Shown piece after piece: positions 22,776 to 59,120 of a stretch of 64,000 bases of DNA. Source of the stretch: Amoebidium appalachense. Its lineage: Eukaryota > Ichthyosporea. The stretch covers positions 16,616,001 to 16,680,000 of the forward strand of contig CAVNZM010000001.1 in the NCBI GenBank assembly GCA_963693365.1. The letters run 5' to 3'. The notes under the pieces were generated by a model, which was not told the DNA's origin, searched no databases, and worked only from the letters and a program-made list of their open reading frames with translations. The position numbers and the translations under genes are program-made. Position 1 is the first letter of the stretch. Every line of letters begins with the position of its first letter.

Positions 22776-23871
22776 GCCGCCGAGGCTCTCCCCCTTCTCC
22801 CTCCACACACGCACACACCACAAAAAAAAAAATGAAAGCAAGAACGAAGGAAAAAAGAAAATGAGGTCCAAATCCCAACGGTACTCTCAGTGGCACTCCA
22901 CCATCACTGCCAACCCAGTTTGGCCTGTCCCCCACTTCTCAAATATTTTATTCTCGTTCGATAGATACACGTGAATGCCCGTCGTGCCTGCCACCGCCCT
23001 TCTTTTCCCCCTTGAAACATCCCGTCTTTGCACTTTCAATCCTAACACTTAGCGCAGCGGGGGGTGGGGAGGTGGGGGGTGGGGGTGGGGAGGGGGGGGG
23101 GGGGGGAAGGGGGAGGGACCGAAGGGGGAGAGGGGGGGGGGGGGGGGGGGGAGGGGGGAGGGGGGGGGGGAAGTGGGGGATATTCTTTTTTACCTTGACG
23201 GTGGTCGAGTCAGCCTCCACCGAGACCAGCAGGTCACCCCCCCTGCTCTCCAGGTGTATGTGCTCCGTGGTTGTGGTGGTGATGTTTCTGTCCGTGACCT
23301 CATCCTCAACGTCTATGTCTAGTTCCCGGCCGTGGGCAAACGCTGACACGTGGTGGCTGTGTGTGGGCCCCTGTTCGGCACGGAGTGGGTGGCCTGATAA
23401 CTTCAACCCCTGCGCCAGAGAAACATTGAACAACCGTTACGGTAGATGATGGTGACTGGATACTTAAAGCAGGAGTCTACAAATGAGTTTTTTTCTCTGG
23501 GATTCTAAACCATGGTTTCGAGAGATGGGCTCATGGTCATGGTCATAACATGCACCCAAGTAGTTCAAGCGTACGGAAAAACACCAGAAGCTTTCGCGAC
23601 GATGAAAAAAGGTAAGCATCAGGTAGTGCTCTAGCAAAAGCCGGTAATCTGGAGGAAGGACACGGGTTGGCTGAAGAGGGGGGAGGGGGAGGCGGGGGGG
23701 AGGGGGGGGGGGGGGGGGGGGGGGACACCTTACCAGCAGGTCTGGTGTGGCACAGAGGGCACCTGCACCCTTGAGCAGACCCGTTGAGTTGGACCGCAGT
23801 TGGCCATCAGTGGTGCTACCACCCAGAAAGGGAAGGAGGTTCTTCATGTTGAATGCAACACTCAATACACC
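21264..23871 (-). CDS. Exons of an unidentified protein upstream of the hydrolase
   Basis: Exons are 23871-23734 (46 codons), 23409-23194 (72 codons) and 21380-21264 (39 codons, or from 21384 in another phase). Donors are GTAAGG, GTAAAA and GTGCCT, each soon followed by C-runs. Sequence pieces include GVLSVAFNMKNLLPFLGG, ELDIDVEDEVTDRNITTTTT, HLESRGGDLLVSVEADSTTV and YGDLTVTQTFTLCDPATLG. It is rich in Thr, Ser and beta-strand-like residues, with one NIT and one NST glycosylation-type site, which would fit an extracellular or lumenal protein. I do not recognise the family. The last exon ends in phase 0 and the hydrolase's first visible exon starts in phase 0, so a single transcript is possible. 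Start and further exons are not located; CCAAT boxes near 24650-24680 may mark the promoter. Confidence 0.5.
21437..21696. repeat. Inverted duplication around a CRE/CCAAT core
   Basis: The minus-strand sequence of about 21490-21437 (TGGCTTGCAGCCCAGACGCT, then AAGATGGGAGAAG) matches the plus strand of about 21639-21696 (TGGCTTGCCGCCTAGACGCT, then AAAATGGGAGAAG). The arms are about 50 nt with roughly 150 nt between them. The spacer begins with CCAAT (21485-21489) and a palindromic TGACGTCA (21493-21500). Confidence 0.65.
22060..22293. repeat. T-run and (GTT)n array with G-runs
   Basis: T-rich DNA, then GTT/GGT triplets (22078-22125), then an uninterrupted (GTT)n at about 22188-22256 and a G-run (22272-22293). 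Non-coding: frames give only Leu, Val or Asn runs. Confidence 0.85.
22683..22772. repeat. C-run joined to (CA)n
   Basis: A nearly pure run of about 50 C (to 22742) continues into (CA)n to 22772. It lies in the intron between the second and third unidentified exons. Confidence 0.85.
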
Positions 23872-24599
23872 CTGTAGAGGTTTAACTGTTTTACTTCTTT
23901 TGCTTATTGGTGGAGATAAGGAGGAGCTACAAGCTTCGGTGGCATAGCGGAGGGTGGGGTCGGTGGAAGGGCAAGTAAAAAAGGGAGGAAAAGGTCTGAG
24001 TCTAAGCGAGCCAAGCAACCGCTTCGGTGTTTGATGCGAGATCTTAGGCCGAACAATAATCACACGGCAAGCACCCTCACAAACTTGTAAACGCGCACAC
24101 TACGCCCACACGTATGCAAGCACATACAAACGCACACGCACAGCTCACATAAACAGCTACAAAGGTTAAAAGAGATCACCACCTCATTGACCAATGCGCA
24201 CGATGACCTTCCTAATGCTTAAATGCTTAGAAGATAGGTGTGTTCCTCGCACCGAAAATAAGGTACACATAGTTTCATTGCAAAATCTGGGCAAATCCGT
24301 GACTGGCGTCTCACCTTAACTCGTATATAGCGCTACACACACCACGGACCCTGCAAGCTCCTGCAAACTTCAAGAGAGAGGAAAATGTGCCAAATGCTGC
24401 ACCTCTATCCGGTTTTGCTGTATGTATCAGCCTGAACGGTGCTCACTTTGTTCGTTTGTTGCGTCCCTCTGAGAATCAAAAGCTAAAGGGCGAAAACGTG
24501 GTTCCTGTGACTGAAAACAGGCAAAAAAGGAACAACGAGAATAACGTGGGTTTGGCGAAACAAGGCTGAACAGTTGATGTGACAGTGACAGTGACACAT

Positions 24600-24700
24600 A
24601 AAACCGTGACGTAGGAAAGCACTGGCTCGGTGCGCTAGCCATTACTGATTGGCTACAACGTACACTAAACGAACTAAGCCAATCAAAAATGAAGAAAAGG
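24600..24700 (-). promoter_or_regulatory. CCAAT-box pair
   Basis: ATTGG at 24648-24652 (CCAAT on the minus strand) and CCAAT at 24679-24683 face each other, with a GTGACGT element near 24606. The site lies about 800 nt upstream of the first recognised minus-strand exon and 1.1 kb before the plus-strand secreted-protein promoter. Assignment to either gene is inference. Confidence 0.35.
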
Positions 24701-24839
24701 GTAAAGGCTTTTTTGTCTCAAATTGTTTGCTTTTTTGATGCGATGAATGTAGCAATAATGTGGTGATTAAAGTACTTATTTTCGTTACATTATAGCCAAT
24801 ATCTACAGTAGTAGGACTATAACTTATAGTTTTACATGT

Positions 24840-25037
24840 TTGATAATATTAAAAGCTTTTGGAAAAGAATTAACAAAAATATTCTTCGCACGTCCCACGC
24901 ATTGGTGTGGAATCCGTGGCGTACAGGAAAAGCATCTGCCGCTTTTAACCAAAAATGGAGTTGAGCTTTTGGAACCTGATGATTGGTTTCTCGATCATGA
25001 GTGCTTTTTATATAAAGCCTACCACCTGGGTTGCTGA
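24840..25037 (+). other. Small AT-rich open frame, doubtful
   Basis: A 65-codon frame without simple repeats reads like protein in part (NGVELLEPDDWFLDHECFLY), but its first codon is TTG, and no splice signal, promoter or family is recognised. It may be a remnant of an exon or a chance frame. Confidence 0.15.
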
Positions 25038-25229
25038 CTCCAGTCGAGCTTTGGTTTGCAGCAGCTGTCGATGCGAAATAGCGATACCTGCTTGACAGGA
25101 GCTAAATGACAGGTGAAAGCTGTGAAACTAGTACTGATGTGTATGTCAGAAATTTGACAACCGCGTCTCTGTACATCACCATTAGACAGTTACAGTGGTG
25201 CTTTGCTTCTAGAGAGCCGTATGTGTCTG

Positions 25230-25330
25230 TCCAACATGTGTGTTGTGTCCACATGTGCACATGGTCACGTGCACGTGTTTAACATCAAAGTGGGTGGAAT
25301 CGGGTGCAACGTGCACGTGCAACATGGTGT
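25230..25330 (+). promoter_or_regulatory. Cluster of CACGTG and CANNTG motifs
   Basis: Palindromic CACGTG occurs at 25266-25271, 25272-25277 and 25314-25319, with CATGTG/CACATG boxes nearby (25234-25262). These are G-box/E-box type sites for bHLH or bZIP factors. They lie about 470-550 nt upstream of the TATA box of the secreted-protein gene. Confidence 0.4.
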
Positions 25331-25783
25331 GGACAGTGCACCGAAGTCTAACACGGTCCTGGCCCCTGGCCCTCTAGTACTAGTACGCCGAGTAGGGCGT
25401 CTTTACCTCCAGCCTAAACGCTCCAATTGTATGTACAACCGCAGGATTCATATGCATCACGAATATGGTCCGTGCCACACCGTAGCCACACGTGCCTCGG
25501 TCGCCCGCACCGTGCATGCATATGCATGCACATGTCATCCAAACGAGTGCATTGGCATCGCTGTCATTATCTCTGTCCTATCTTACACGCCACTGAGTTG
25601 TGCAAGTTCCATGCGCAACGTATGGCAGATGCGTGCGTGGGGCCTGTGTGTGACAACATGTGCACGCTTGGGCCCTGTTGATCGCCCCAGCATTTGTTTT
25701 TTGAACCCTACAAGGAGTGCTCCGAGTGTTTATGGGGCTGTCATCTTGAGCGGCGCAGCTCAACCGGGCACGGCTGCGGAGGG

Positions 25784-25790
25784 TATAAAA
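25784..25790 (+). promoter_or_regulatory. TATA box of the secreted-protein gene
   Basis: TATAAAA within GGGTATAAAAGCC, 144 nt before the ATG at 25934, leaving room for a 5' leader of about 110 nt. Confidence 0.7.
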
Positions 25791-25933
25791 GCCACCACCC
25801 GCTCATTCTTCCATCAAGCCGCCAACGAGCTTTCCTATACTCCCCTTCCATCCTCAGCTGCCTTCCCCACCTTCAATCCAGACCTCGCCTCTACCTTTCT
25901 GTCCTCAGTTTCCTTTTTTCTCGACCACAAAAA

Positions 25934-27823
25934 ATGGCACCATCTCTCACTCTGATCGTTGCTGTGTTCGCCGCCATCAGCTCTCCGTCGCTCGTTTTGG
26001 CGGGAGATGACCACCACCACCACCACGGGCACAAGCACGATGTGGGTCACTCGTGGGGCTCCGGCTTGTACAACGTCATGAGCCGTGTGGGCCAGTATGT
26101 GCCTCATGGGTGGGGGCATGGCCACAAGGGCAAGGGCAAGAAGGAGGAGGTTGTGGTGGTGCAGCCCGTGGCGCCTGTAGCCGTGCCTGCAGTGACCCAG
26201 TTTGTGACCGTCCAGGCTCCCCCCGTCGTGCAGAAGGTCTACGAAACCGGTGAGCCCCCTTCCTTCACACCCCCTCATCTCCTCCCACCCTCCTCCCCTC
26301 CCACACACACACTCACACACACCCACACTGTGACACTTGTATACACACACACCTACTCCCCTCCCCCCTGTCCTTCCGCGGCCCTCGTGCCCCCCCCCCC
26401 CCCCCCCCCCTCGCCCCCCCTCCCCCCTGCGCACCCCCGGAGTCCCCCCCGGAGACCCTCCGGCCTACCGCCATTCTTCTTCTCCTTCCACGTTCGTTTC
26501 ATCCTGACTTCTGATACATGGATGGTTATGATGCTGGTGTTTTTTTCTTCTTATTCTAGAATTTCTTGCCTTTCTTCAAGACTCTTCCTTCTACAGCACT
26601 CAAGGAGTCTTTTTTTTTTATTATGTCTTTTGCTGGGGAGGGGGGGAGGGAGGGGGGGGGGGGGGGGGGGCAACACACAAGATGGCCACTAGTTGCTTGG
26701 CTCATTTGGATTGGCCAAAGAAAATCTGCATGCGCCTCGAGGCCTATTGTGGCTATATGCCTACAAAGCATATTGCTCACATCAACCTTCTTGCCCCTCT
26801 CCAGCTTACGTCACTGAGTATGCTACCGTTACTGCTGCCCCCCAGATGTTCACCAACTTCGTCACCCGTAAGCATTCCTCCCCCCCACACACACACACCC
26901 ACCCACCCACCCACCCACCCACCCATCCCCCGCCCTCCTTCTCCCCCCCCCCCCCCCCCCTCCCCCGGCCTCCTCCCCCCCCCCCCCCCCCCCACCACGC
27001 AAACACGCTCACACACTCACATACCCTCCCCCTCCCCCTCCCCCCTCCCCCCTCCCCCCTCTGCTCCTCTGCTAGGCTTTCCCACACATACTCAGTTTGA
27101 AATATCCACTTGCCAAATACCTTCCTTTCGCCAAGTCAGCATTTTAATAGACTTGTCTCTCCCAATGAAAATTTTTACCCGGTCCCCTTTCTTCCAGGAA
27201 GGCTTACCACCTGGGGATTTACCCTCCCCCCCTCCCCCCCCCCCCCCCCCCCCTTTCTGCAGAGACCACGTTTGTGACGCAGACACAGACGGCCAAGCCC
27301 AAGATCAAGACCGAGACTGTGCCTCTGACCGTCACCACCACACTGGCCCCCTACACCATCGCTAACGTCCTCACCGGTAACTGCCCTCCTCCCCCACCTC
27401 CCCCCTTCCACTCCTCCCCCCCGTCCCTGTTCCACGTCAGAGGCTCACAAGTCTCAGGTCACAAGCACTATCCCCGATCAATAGTTGCAGTAGCACAGCT
27501 GTCCACATTAATGTATCCCTTTCTGCCTTTTTTTTATGTGCCTTCCTTCCTGGCTTCCTCCCTAATCTTTATACGACGCACATACACTAATTAGCCTTAT
27601 CAGCCCTTGTCGTCACACATCTAATGGTTACTGACATGCACGCACACGCTACGAATCTACACCCCCACAGAGACGCAAACCATCCAGGTGACACAGACGG
27701 CCAAGCCCGAGACCATCTTCCAGACGCTCACCGAGTGGCAGCAGATTGCTGTGCCCGTGACCGTCACAAAGAAGCCAGAGGTCGTCCAGCAGACCCAGTT
27801 TGGTATTGAGCACCCCCCCCCCC

Positions 27824-27864
<41 letters not shown>

Positions 27865-29357
27865 ACCCTCCCTCCCGGGGCCAAAAAAAAAAAAAAAAAA
27901 AAAAAACCATTTTAAAGGAACATCAACCACCTCCCCCTCTATCCCCTTCGCCCCCTCCTCCACTCCCAACTTCAACCACCATCCCCCCCCCCCCCCCCCT
28001 CCCCCCCCCCCCCCCCCCTCCCCCCCCCCCCCCTCCCCCCCCCCCCCCCCCCCGTGTTCGTTTAAGCTTTAAATTTTCCCCAATTCCCGCTTCCACTGGC
28101 CTACCTATTCCCCCCCTCCCCCCCCCCCTCTTCCCTCCTCTTCCCGTGCTTCTTGCATCACCTAGCTATATTGAACCTCACCACGAAATCCCGCATATCA
28201 TTTGAAACTAATATTTTAACCCACCAATCAGTCGAGGAGATTCAGGTGATGACGGTTACTGCCAAGCCCGAGACGTTCACCAACACCATCATGACCACTC
28301 AGACCGAGATCCCCATGACCATTCAGAACGTCCAGACTTGTACGTCATTCAACCCTCTCCGGCCCTCCCCCCTCCTCCCCCCCCCCCCCCCCTCCCCCCC
28401 CCATCATCACCGCCACCGCCACCCCATTCTCCCGGATACCCCCCCCCCCACCACCACCACCACCCACCCACCCACCCTCCCTCCTTAGCCCTCCCCCCAC
28501 CCCCCCCTCCACCCAACCATGCATGAGACCTAGATGGACAGATCAATCCCATACCGATACTCCCTCCCCGGGGCCCCCTCCCCCCCACAAAATAATAATA
28601 ATAATAACTTAGTAAATAATAATAGTAATATTGCTGAACAAAACCAAATGGTTAAAACAAGAAACAAATTCCAACCCTCCCCGCCAGCACCTCCGCCAGA
28701 CACCATCACTCGCTCACCTCCCCCCCCTCCAGACACGCAGGCTGTTGCGCAGACCATTGAGGCGCAGCCCGAGACTGTGATGGTGACTGAAACCCAAACG
28801 GCTAAGCAGCAGGTCTTCTCCGTCCCTGTCACTCAGACGAGTATGCGCCTTTGACCCCCCCCCCCCCCCCCCCCCTCCCCCTCCCCCCTCCCCCTATAAA
28901 GCCCGCCGCACCCCTCTCCCCTTGCCCCCCTTCTACCCCCGCCGCATGAACCCCCCCACCCCCCCCATCCGACCTCTCCCTGCCTCCTCCCCCCTGTTCC
29001 TGGGTAACCGAGTACCTGCCGTTTTAAACTCCCCACCTCCGGCCCTTGATCTGTCATCCTCCCAAACATGTATGCCTGTCCCCGAGTCGTAGCCACCGTG
29101 AAGCAGAACACTGTGTGTGACACACACACACATAGCACTCCGCATAAAGGGAACCCACTGAAATTCGATCGGTCTCGAGGAAGCTCTCATTCACGCACGG
29201 CAAGCGTTGCCACCTGGCTGCATCAGAAACTAATCAATCAAATCACGCAGTTGCATCGGTGGTTACCAACGTGCTTCCGGCTGAGACTGTGGTTATTGCC
29301 GTCGAGCAGCCCAAGAAAAACCCCAAGAAGGACTGCTACGGCAAGAAGGGCTATTAG
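25934..29357 (+). CDS. Secreted His-rich, Thr/Val/Gln-repeat protein, complete (7 exons, 315 aa)
   Basis: Exons are 25934-26249, 26805-26867, 27263-27376, 27671-27802, 28232-28339, 28733-28840 and 29251-29357 (TAG). Every intron is phase 1, so each internal exon can be duplicated without breaking the frame. The N-terminus is a signal peptide (MAPSLTLIVAVFAAISSPS, cut near VLAG). A His cluster follows (DDHHHHHGHKH), then a Gly/His/Lys segment (GHGHKGKGKKEE). Exons 3-6 encode divergent copies of a Thr/Gln/Val module with a shared core: VTQTQTAKPKI, VTQTAKPETI, VTAKPETFT and TETQTAKQQV. The C-terminus is basic with one Cys (KKNPKKDCYGKKGY). No catalytic domain is seen. The features suit an extracellular-matrix, cell-wall or metal-binding structural protein, but that is inference. 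A TATA box precedes it and AATAAA lies at 29561-29566. Introns carry C-runs after their donors. Confidence 0.9.
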
Positions 29358-29560
29358 ACGCATATGATTGGTTTAAGGTTTAATGTAGAGGTGTGATTGG
29401 GTCGTTGGGTTTGTTGTGATTTTTCTCTGGCTTCTTCAAGGCTGTGTATGAATTTGTGTGTCTATTGTGTGATCAATTGTGTGTGTGTGCATGAATTTCT
29501 GTGTATACTTAGTTGTGTACTAGATGTATGTTGAGTCCCCAGGGGGGATTTGTTCGTAAA

Positions 29561-29566
29561 AATAAA
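29561..29566 (+). terminator. Polyadenylation signal AATAAA
   Basis: AATAAA about 200 nt after the TAG stop of the secreted-protein gene, followed by GT/G-rich sequence (AGGTGGGAGGTGTC) as expected for a cleavage-site downstream element. Confidence 0.6.
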
Positions 29567-29599
29567 AGGTGGGAGGTGTCAAATTCCTGCCTGAGCATC

Positions 29600-29987
29600 C
29601 TCCCACGAGGAATCCCCCCCCCCACACTTCCTGTTTTGGGTCACAGTCCTTTCGATATGGCCATTTGCTTTCGAGTCTTTCCCTTTCTCTCCAATGAGTC
29701 CAATGCCCTACGTCTACATCCTCGCTTCACCGCCCATATACTCCATTCTCATTATGTTGCTTGTTTTTTGATTTGCCCCCCTCCCCCCCCCCCCCCCCCC
29801 CCCTTTCCCCCCTCCTCCCCCCCCCCCGCCCACCACCACCACCACCGGTACCACTACCCCCCCCCCCCCCCCCCTAAAAAAAAAAACAAAAACAAAAAAA
29901 AAAAAAAAAAACGAAATTTCTCACATGCGCGCATACGCTCGCGCGCGGCACACGCACACATGCAAGCCCGTTTCATGTCAATCGAGT

Positions 29988-30026
<39 letters not shown>

Positions 30027-30158
30027 CCCCAACCCCAACCCTCGTCGAGAAGAAGACCTTTCGAAAACCACACACGAACACACGTGCATCAGTTTGAAGT
30101 TTCCCCTCCTCTCCCCCAACGTACAAACCACACACCCACATACACACACACACACACA

Positions 30159-30213
<55 letters not shown>

Positions 30214-30489
30214 AAGGAAAGCACACACCACGAACAGGCACAAACATCACACATACGTACGCACACACATGTGCGCATGCGCATGTGCGCACGTGTCCAC
30301 GCGGGCACAACATATACGAGCAAACGTACATGCACACATACCACGACACGTGCATGCGCGCATGCACGCACGCACACGGCAAGCGCGCGGGCACCTTCCG
30401 ATGCACTATGTGGTTGGGGTGGGGACAAAGCGCATATGCACGTTAGGAAATGAAAGGCAGTGCCGGCAAAACTCGCGTATATGAAGAAC

Positions 30490-30532
<43 letters not shown>

Positions 30533-31500
30533 CCCCAGTAACACCAGGTTGCCCATCGTGCACACACACGTGCACCCTTGCCGATCATCCATGTGGGCCT
30601 GTTCATATAGTGTAATCTTGTTGGTGTGTGTAAATCAAAATTTCGGACTCTGAATTTCTTCACCCTTAAGGATTTATTTGTACGCATGCAAATAAAATTA
30701 CAACATACACGTCATATAGTAGGTCTGCTTATTGTTAATACTATATTAGTAAACTTTGAATACTGCCACATTATGACCACAACAATTTGGTCCTAATATC
30801 ATATAAGAATATATTAAACACCAGCCTACTTTAACACTAATAAATCGTATTACTATCAATAGTTCAGTTGACTATCAGATAACACACTTCCAAAGGGAGA
30901 GACCGTGACACTATCATACCATCATATATATAATAATTCTAACCAAAACCTACACATGGCATGGTTAATCCATGCACACACCGTGAAACAGAAACTGCTA
31001 ACGATTCATCAAATCTGCCCTTATGATTACCTCTTTACCTTAAATCAATTCATAGGTACATGCAACGGTACTATAAGTGGGTGAGCTACTCTTTCTCTCT
31101 CAAAAGACTTCACTACATGTTGCCAATATGGTGTACTTTTCTATGAAGCAAATCACTGCAGAAAAATTCAACACCACTTCCCCCTACACTGCTACAGGTC
31201 TTAGTCTTTTGCCAATTGCATTCTTCAGCTGAAGCAACGGGGGAAAACGGCCGAAGAAAAACAAAAACAAAAAAGGAGAAAAGTGGACATCCACTATATT
31301 GCAGTAACGTTAACATTGACACGTGTAGCCTAAGATTTTTCAATCACAAACGAAAATGAAAAACTTTGACAGGCCAAAAAACACAAACACAGAAGAAACT
31401 TCTAAGGCAGTGAATGAAAAGGAAACAATAACTCTAGTTCCAGTGTTGGTAGGAGGTGGGGGAGGGGGGTGGGGGAAGAGGGGGGTTCTTAGCAAAGAAC
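29600..31500. other. Intergenic stretch with C-runs, then AT-rich DNA
   Basis: 29.6-30.55 kb holds several long C-runs (about 29785-29803, 29991-30023, 30161-30211 and 30491-30529) and CA/GCGC-rich DNA. 30.6-31.4 kb is unusually AT-rich for this window and free of homopolymers. No exon is supported. The 3' untranslated region of the DOMON/b561 gene should lie at the right-hand end. Confidence 0.5.
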
Positions 31501-31510
31501 CCATGCGGGG

Positions 31511-42293
<10,783 letters not shown>

Positions 42294-42299
42294 CTAGGG

Positions 42300-43500
42300 A
42301 GCAAGAAACAGAAGTAGAGGGGTAAGTACGGAGCATACAGAGGTGGGGTTGGGAGGGTGGTGGTGGTACGGGTAGTTTTGTTTGTAAATGGATTATGGAG
42401 TTTCAGCCAGGAATTACCGTGTAGCCTTTAGCAAAATCGTGGATGAGTGAGCACCTAAGCAGGTTTCAGCGGATACGGGAAACTGAAACGACCATCAAGA
42501 GTTAGAAGGAGAAGAGGGAGTTTGTAGTTGGGCCACGTTCTATGGAAGAGGGCGGCAAGATCATGGGCATGGTGTGACTACTTTGCGTGGATGCACATGC
42601 ATGTGTTTATGTGAATGTGGACTGTGTGCAGCTCATCCGTGCATGCAGATGTGATGCCATTGTCGCCTGGCTGTATGTGCCTATTTATGTCTGTGTTTTG
42701 ATGTATGTGTGAATGTGTCCGGTTTTTGTATGTACGTGTCTGTGTACGTCCGAATGTGGGCAAACGTTTTTATGTACATGGATGCCCCATGTGTGTCGCC
42801 TGTGCCAGTGGAAGTGGAATTGCCTGCCAGTGTTCCCTGCCACTACCAGAACACTTGTGCTTGCGCATGTTTCTCTAGCCGATATTTCGTATGTGCATGC
42901 AACTAGGTACGCTCGTAATACACCACGAGATTCGCAGCTTGTTTAGTGTGCGCGGCCAAGTGTCCGGAAAGCATGTGATGATTATAGCTCCCTGAACTCG
43001 TGTGCTGATGTCCATGAGATTCCAATGGGAAAAGCAGGGTGGTGCAATTAACGATTGCCAGAAAACTGGTGCTAAGAGAAGTGAAAAAGGTTGTGTAACA
43101 GTGCTGCCAGCGGGCCAAACAAAATTCAGGGGAATTGTACAAGTACCTACCCTAAGTGCACCTTCAGTGTGGTGCACAGATCAGTACCCTGCCGCAATCT
43201 CTGTTCTGCGCTTTCTCAAGGTGCTTGAAGACGGTTATGGCTGCTGTTGAGTTGACGCTGTACAAGAAACAGAAGGTGTCGCAAAACTATGCCTGTATTG
43301 TTTACAAAGTCAGAAGTATTTAAGAAGTTCATTCACGGGCAGGACAAGCTAGTATCACTCTAAGAAAGTGTTGGCACCCTGCGGCACTTTCGTACACACA
43401 CAGCTTGCCCGCTTTGCCGTGAAAGTTTATGTGAATGTGTCACGACTCACGAGTCAGAGTTGACCAACTTGACAGGAATCTACATTAACCCACTTCCGGC
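42300..43500. other. 5' region of the DOMON/b561 gene, exon 1 not located
   Basis: Unique, repeat-poor sequence. The ATG exon of the DOMON/b561 gene must lie upstream of 42293 and probably within or beyond this stretch, but I could not find an ATG frame ending in the needed phase with a convincing donor. Confidence 0.4.
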
Positions 43501-43504
43501 CACA

Positions 43505-43660
43505 CCGACAAAATGACATGTAGCCAATAGCAGAGCAGTAATTACCACATTTCACATTCCAAAATGATTTTGCGGGTTTGTTAATCCAATCAGAGAGCAG
43601 AAAGAAAGAAGAGCAAGACAAATTTTGGTCGGGATACTTGATTGGCTAATTTTTGGTTTT
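43505..43660 (-). promoter_or_regulatory. CCAAT-box cluster, probable promoter region
   Basis: CCAAT at 43524-43528 and 43586-43590, and ATTGG at 43641-43645, in unique sequence between the two large minus-strand genes. The most likely target is the DOMON/b561 gene, whose first visible exon is 1.2 kb downstream. This is inference from motif and position. Confidence 0.35.
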
Positions 43661-44573
43661 ATTGCAAAGAATGTGTTGAATCGGCGTCGTGCTGCGAACG
43701 AACAGACGAAAAAACTTGGCACCGAGGTCGCTTTTTGTAGGCAAATTTCACAGGAACCGCCAAACAAAAATTAACGGCGTGGTTAGTAATCATCAGACCA
43801 CAACCCATATATTACAAAACAGAATTAATTTATGCATCTGTTATCAGGCACCAAAATGTTGAAGTCCGAGTCCAGATCCGGGCACGTCCAAAGTCACAAA
43901 ACCACTAGAAGCGTGCATAAGCAAGCCACCTAACACTATATTTGTGTGTGGTTAACAGGGTGCGGTTTTCGGTATGCACTCGCAAAGTGTACAGGTAGGG
44001 TGCCCCTTGCTTGCATACATGCATAGGTTGAGGTTCACACAGTCTCTAATAAGGCAGAGTTGTGCTCGGCATTGCCTTAACCTTATGGATCAGGGAATGC
44101 ATTTGTTGTGTTGTACAAAACCATCCTATATGTATTAAAAGGAAAAAACAAGATCATCTTGCGGCGTTTGGGCTGCAGCAGTACTGTCCTTACATTCTGC
44201 TACACTGTCTATCTGTACTGTGCTACATAGTAATGTTCTGGATCTAGGGACTTCGTAAGAAGCTTCTCAAGAACAAAGTTTCTTTAGGTGTGTTGGTCTG
44301 GTTTGGGAGCTCTTACATACATGCCCCGGTAGGAAGCAAGTGAAATCACGGTCATTACACTAATACATTCCGGACCGGTTCAACTTGGCATTGGCCATCT
44401 GAAAAGCAGAAGACAAGAACGTGCTTGCAGAAGACTCCTGAGGAAGTAACAGAAGCTTGGATACACCCGTGCTTTTGTACATCTTTCTTCCCTGCTTGTT
44501 GTTCTGGCTGCAGTATACACCCCTGTCGCTTGTTGTCAGGGTTTTCCACGCCACCCGACTTCTGTAGGCCAGC

Positions 44574-57619
<13,046 letters not shown>

Positions 57620-57742
57620 TCTGCTGGTGTGTGTGAGCCTATGTGCACGCCTTGTGCAAAAACAAAAAGGTGCAAACTCCTCACTCGTACTCTGTGTCGT
57701 GGGTGTGTTTGTGTGTGCCTGTGCACGAAGGTGTGTGAGAAT

Positions 57743-57939
<197 letters not shown>

Positions 57940-59110
57940 TGCTTGCACACGTGCACGTGAGGACACGCAAGTGCATAGAACTGTGTGTGTTTGTGTTTGT
58001 GTGTGTGGCTATGTGTGTATATATGTGCAGTTGTATGTACATTCACGGATGATGGTGTGTGAACATGTGCGTGTATGTCTGTGCAAGCGTGTGGATATTT
58101 GTATGGTCCGGGGAAGAAGTCTGCGTGTCAGTATGCATGCCACCTGCACATAAGAAGTTACAGTGCTGTCAAAAGTGGGGAGAGAAAGAACGGGGTAGGG
58201 TGATATTCGGGATTTGGTCAGTTCTGGGGCCAGCCTTCTGGGTTCTTAAACAGGCAAGCATTTAGGTTTTTTTTTTTTTTTTTTAAGGGGTTTCAAAAGG
58301 GGGGGGGGGGGGGATTAGGACGAAAGAGGGTGGCAGAAGGCGCGAGGAGTGAGGGGAAGAGGAAGTAAGGGTAAGGGAGGGAGGGGAGAGAGCAGGCAGG
58401 ATGAGGTTACAGAGAGCAAACACACGGGTGAGTAGGAAGGAAAACAAAATGACGCCTGTGTTTAGGCCAGAGGAAATAAAACAGGGCAACAGGCATGGGA
58501 CAGTGAGCCAGAGTATTCAAATGATCCCGCCAGGAGAGAGAGACGGAGGCAGTGGGGGGGAGGATTCAGGGGGGAGGGGCGGAAGAGGGCGGGAGGGGGG
58601 CGGGGAGGGGGCGGGAAGGGGGAGGTGGGAGGGGGAAGGGGGAAGGAGGAGGGGGGGGGGGGGGGGGGGGGGGGGGTAAATGGATGTGGGTGTGTGGGGG
58701 GGGGGGGGGGGGGAGGGGGGGTTAGAGTGCACAGGACAAGGCTGGTTTCTTATCCTGTTGACCAAGCGGGCAACACACCCCGTATATCTGAGTCTTGTAG
58801 AACAAAAATATGGAAGAGAAGGGTCTGTCCAAGCCGGGGGTGCAATGAGAGATTGTAAGATGCGCACATGTCTACGTGATCATTGAATAGATAGGTAAAC
58901 TTGGAAAAATGTTCGATTTTGTCTGCCATGGTTCCTGCCAGCACCGACAAAGTTTCGAGTTCTGTCGCTAGCAGTGTGTGTGTCTACAAGAGCTACAGTA
59001 CATACGGCGTTCGAGCACCTCTCTTGCTGACATAGCATGACATGTAGAAAGAAAATAGTGCTATGTACGGCATATGCATAGTCGAATGATATTCGGATGC
59101 AAGTGTCATA
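57940..59110. other. Spacer with T-run, G-runs and GA-rich DNA
   Basis: TG-rich DNA to about 58100, a T-run at 58267-58284, G-runs at about 58300-58313, 58651-58676 and 58697-58713, and purine-rich DNA between. Unique sequence 58730-59110 shows no convincing splice-bounded exon. Confidence 0.45.
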
Positions 59111-59120
59111 TTTTTTCCAG

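Noticed and set aside
25203-25955. 250-codon plus frame upstream of the secreted-protein ATG
   Set aside because: It spans the CACGTG cluster and the TATA box and runs into the leader in a frame different from the signal peptide; it reads as random promoter translation.
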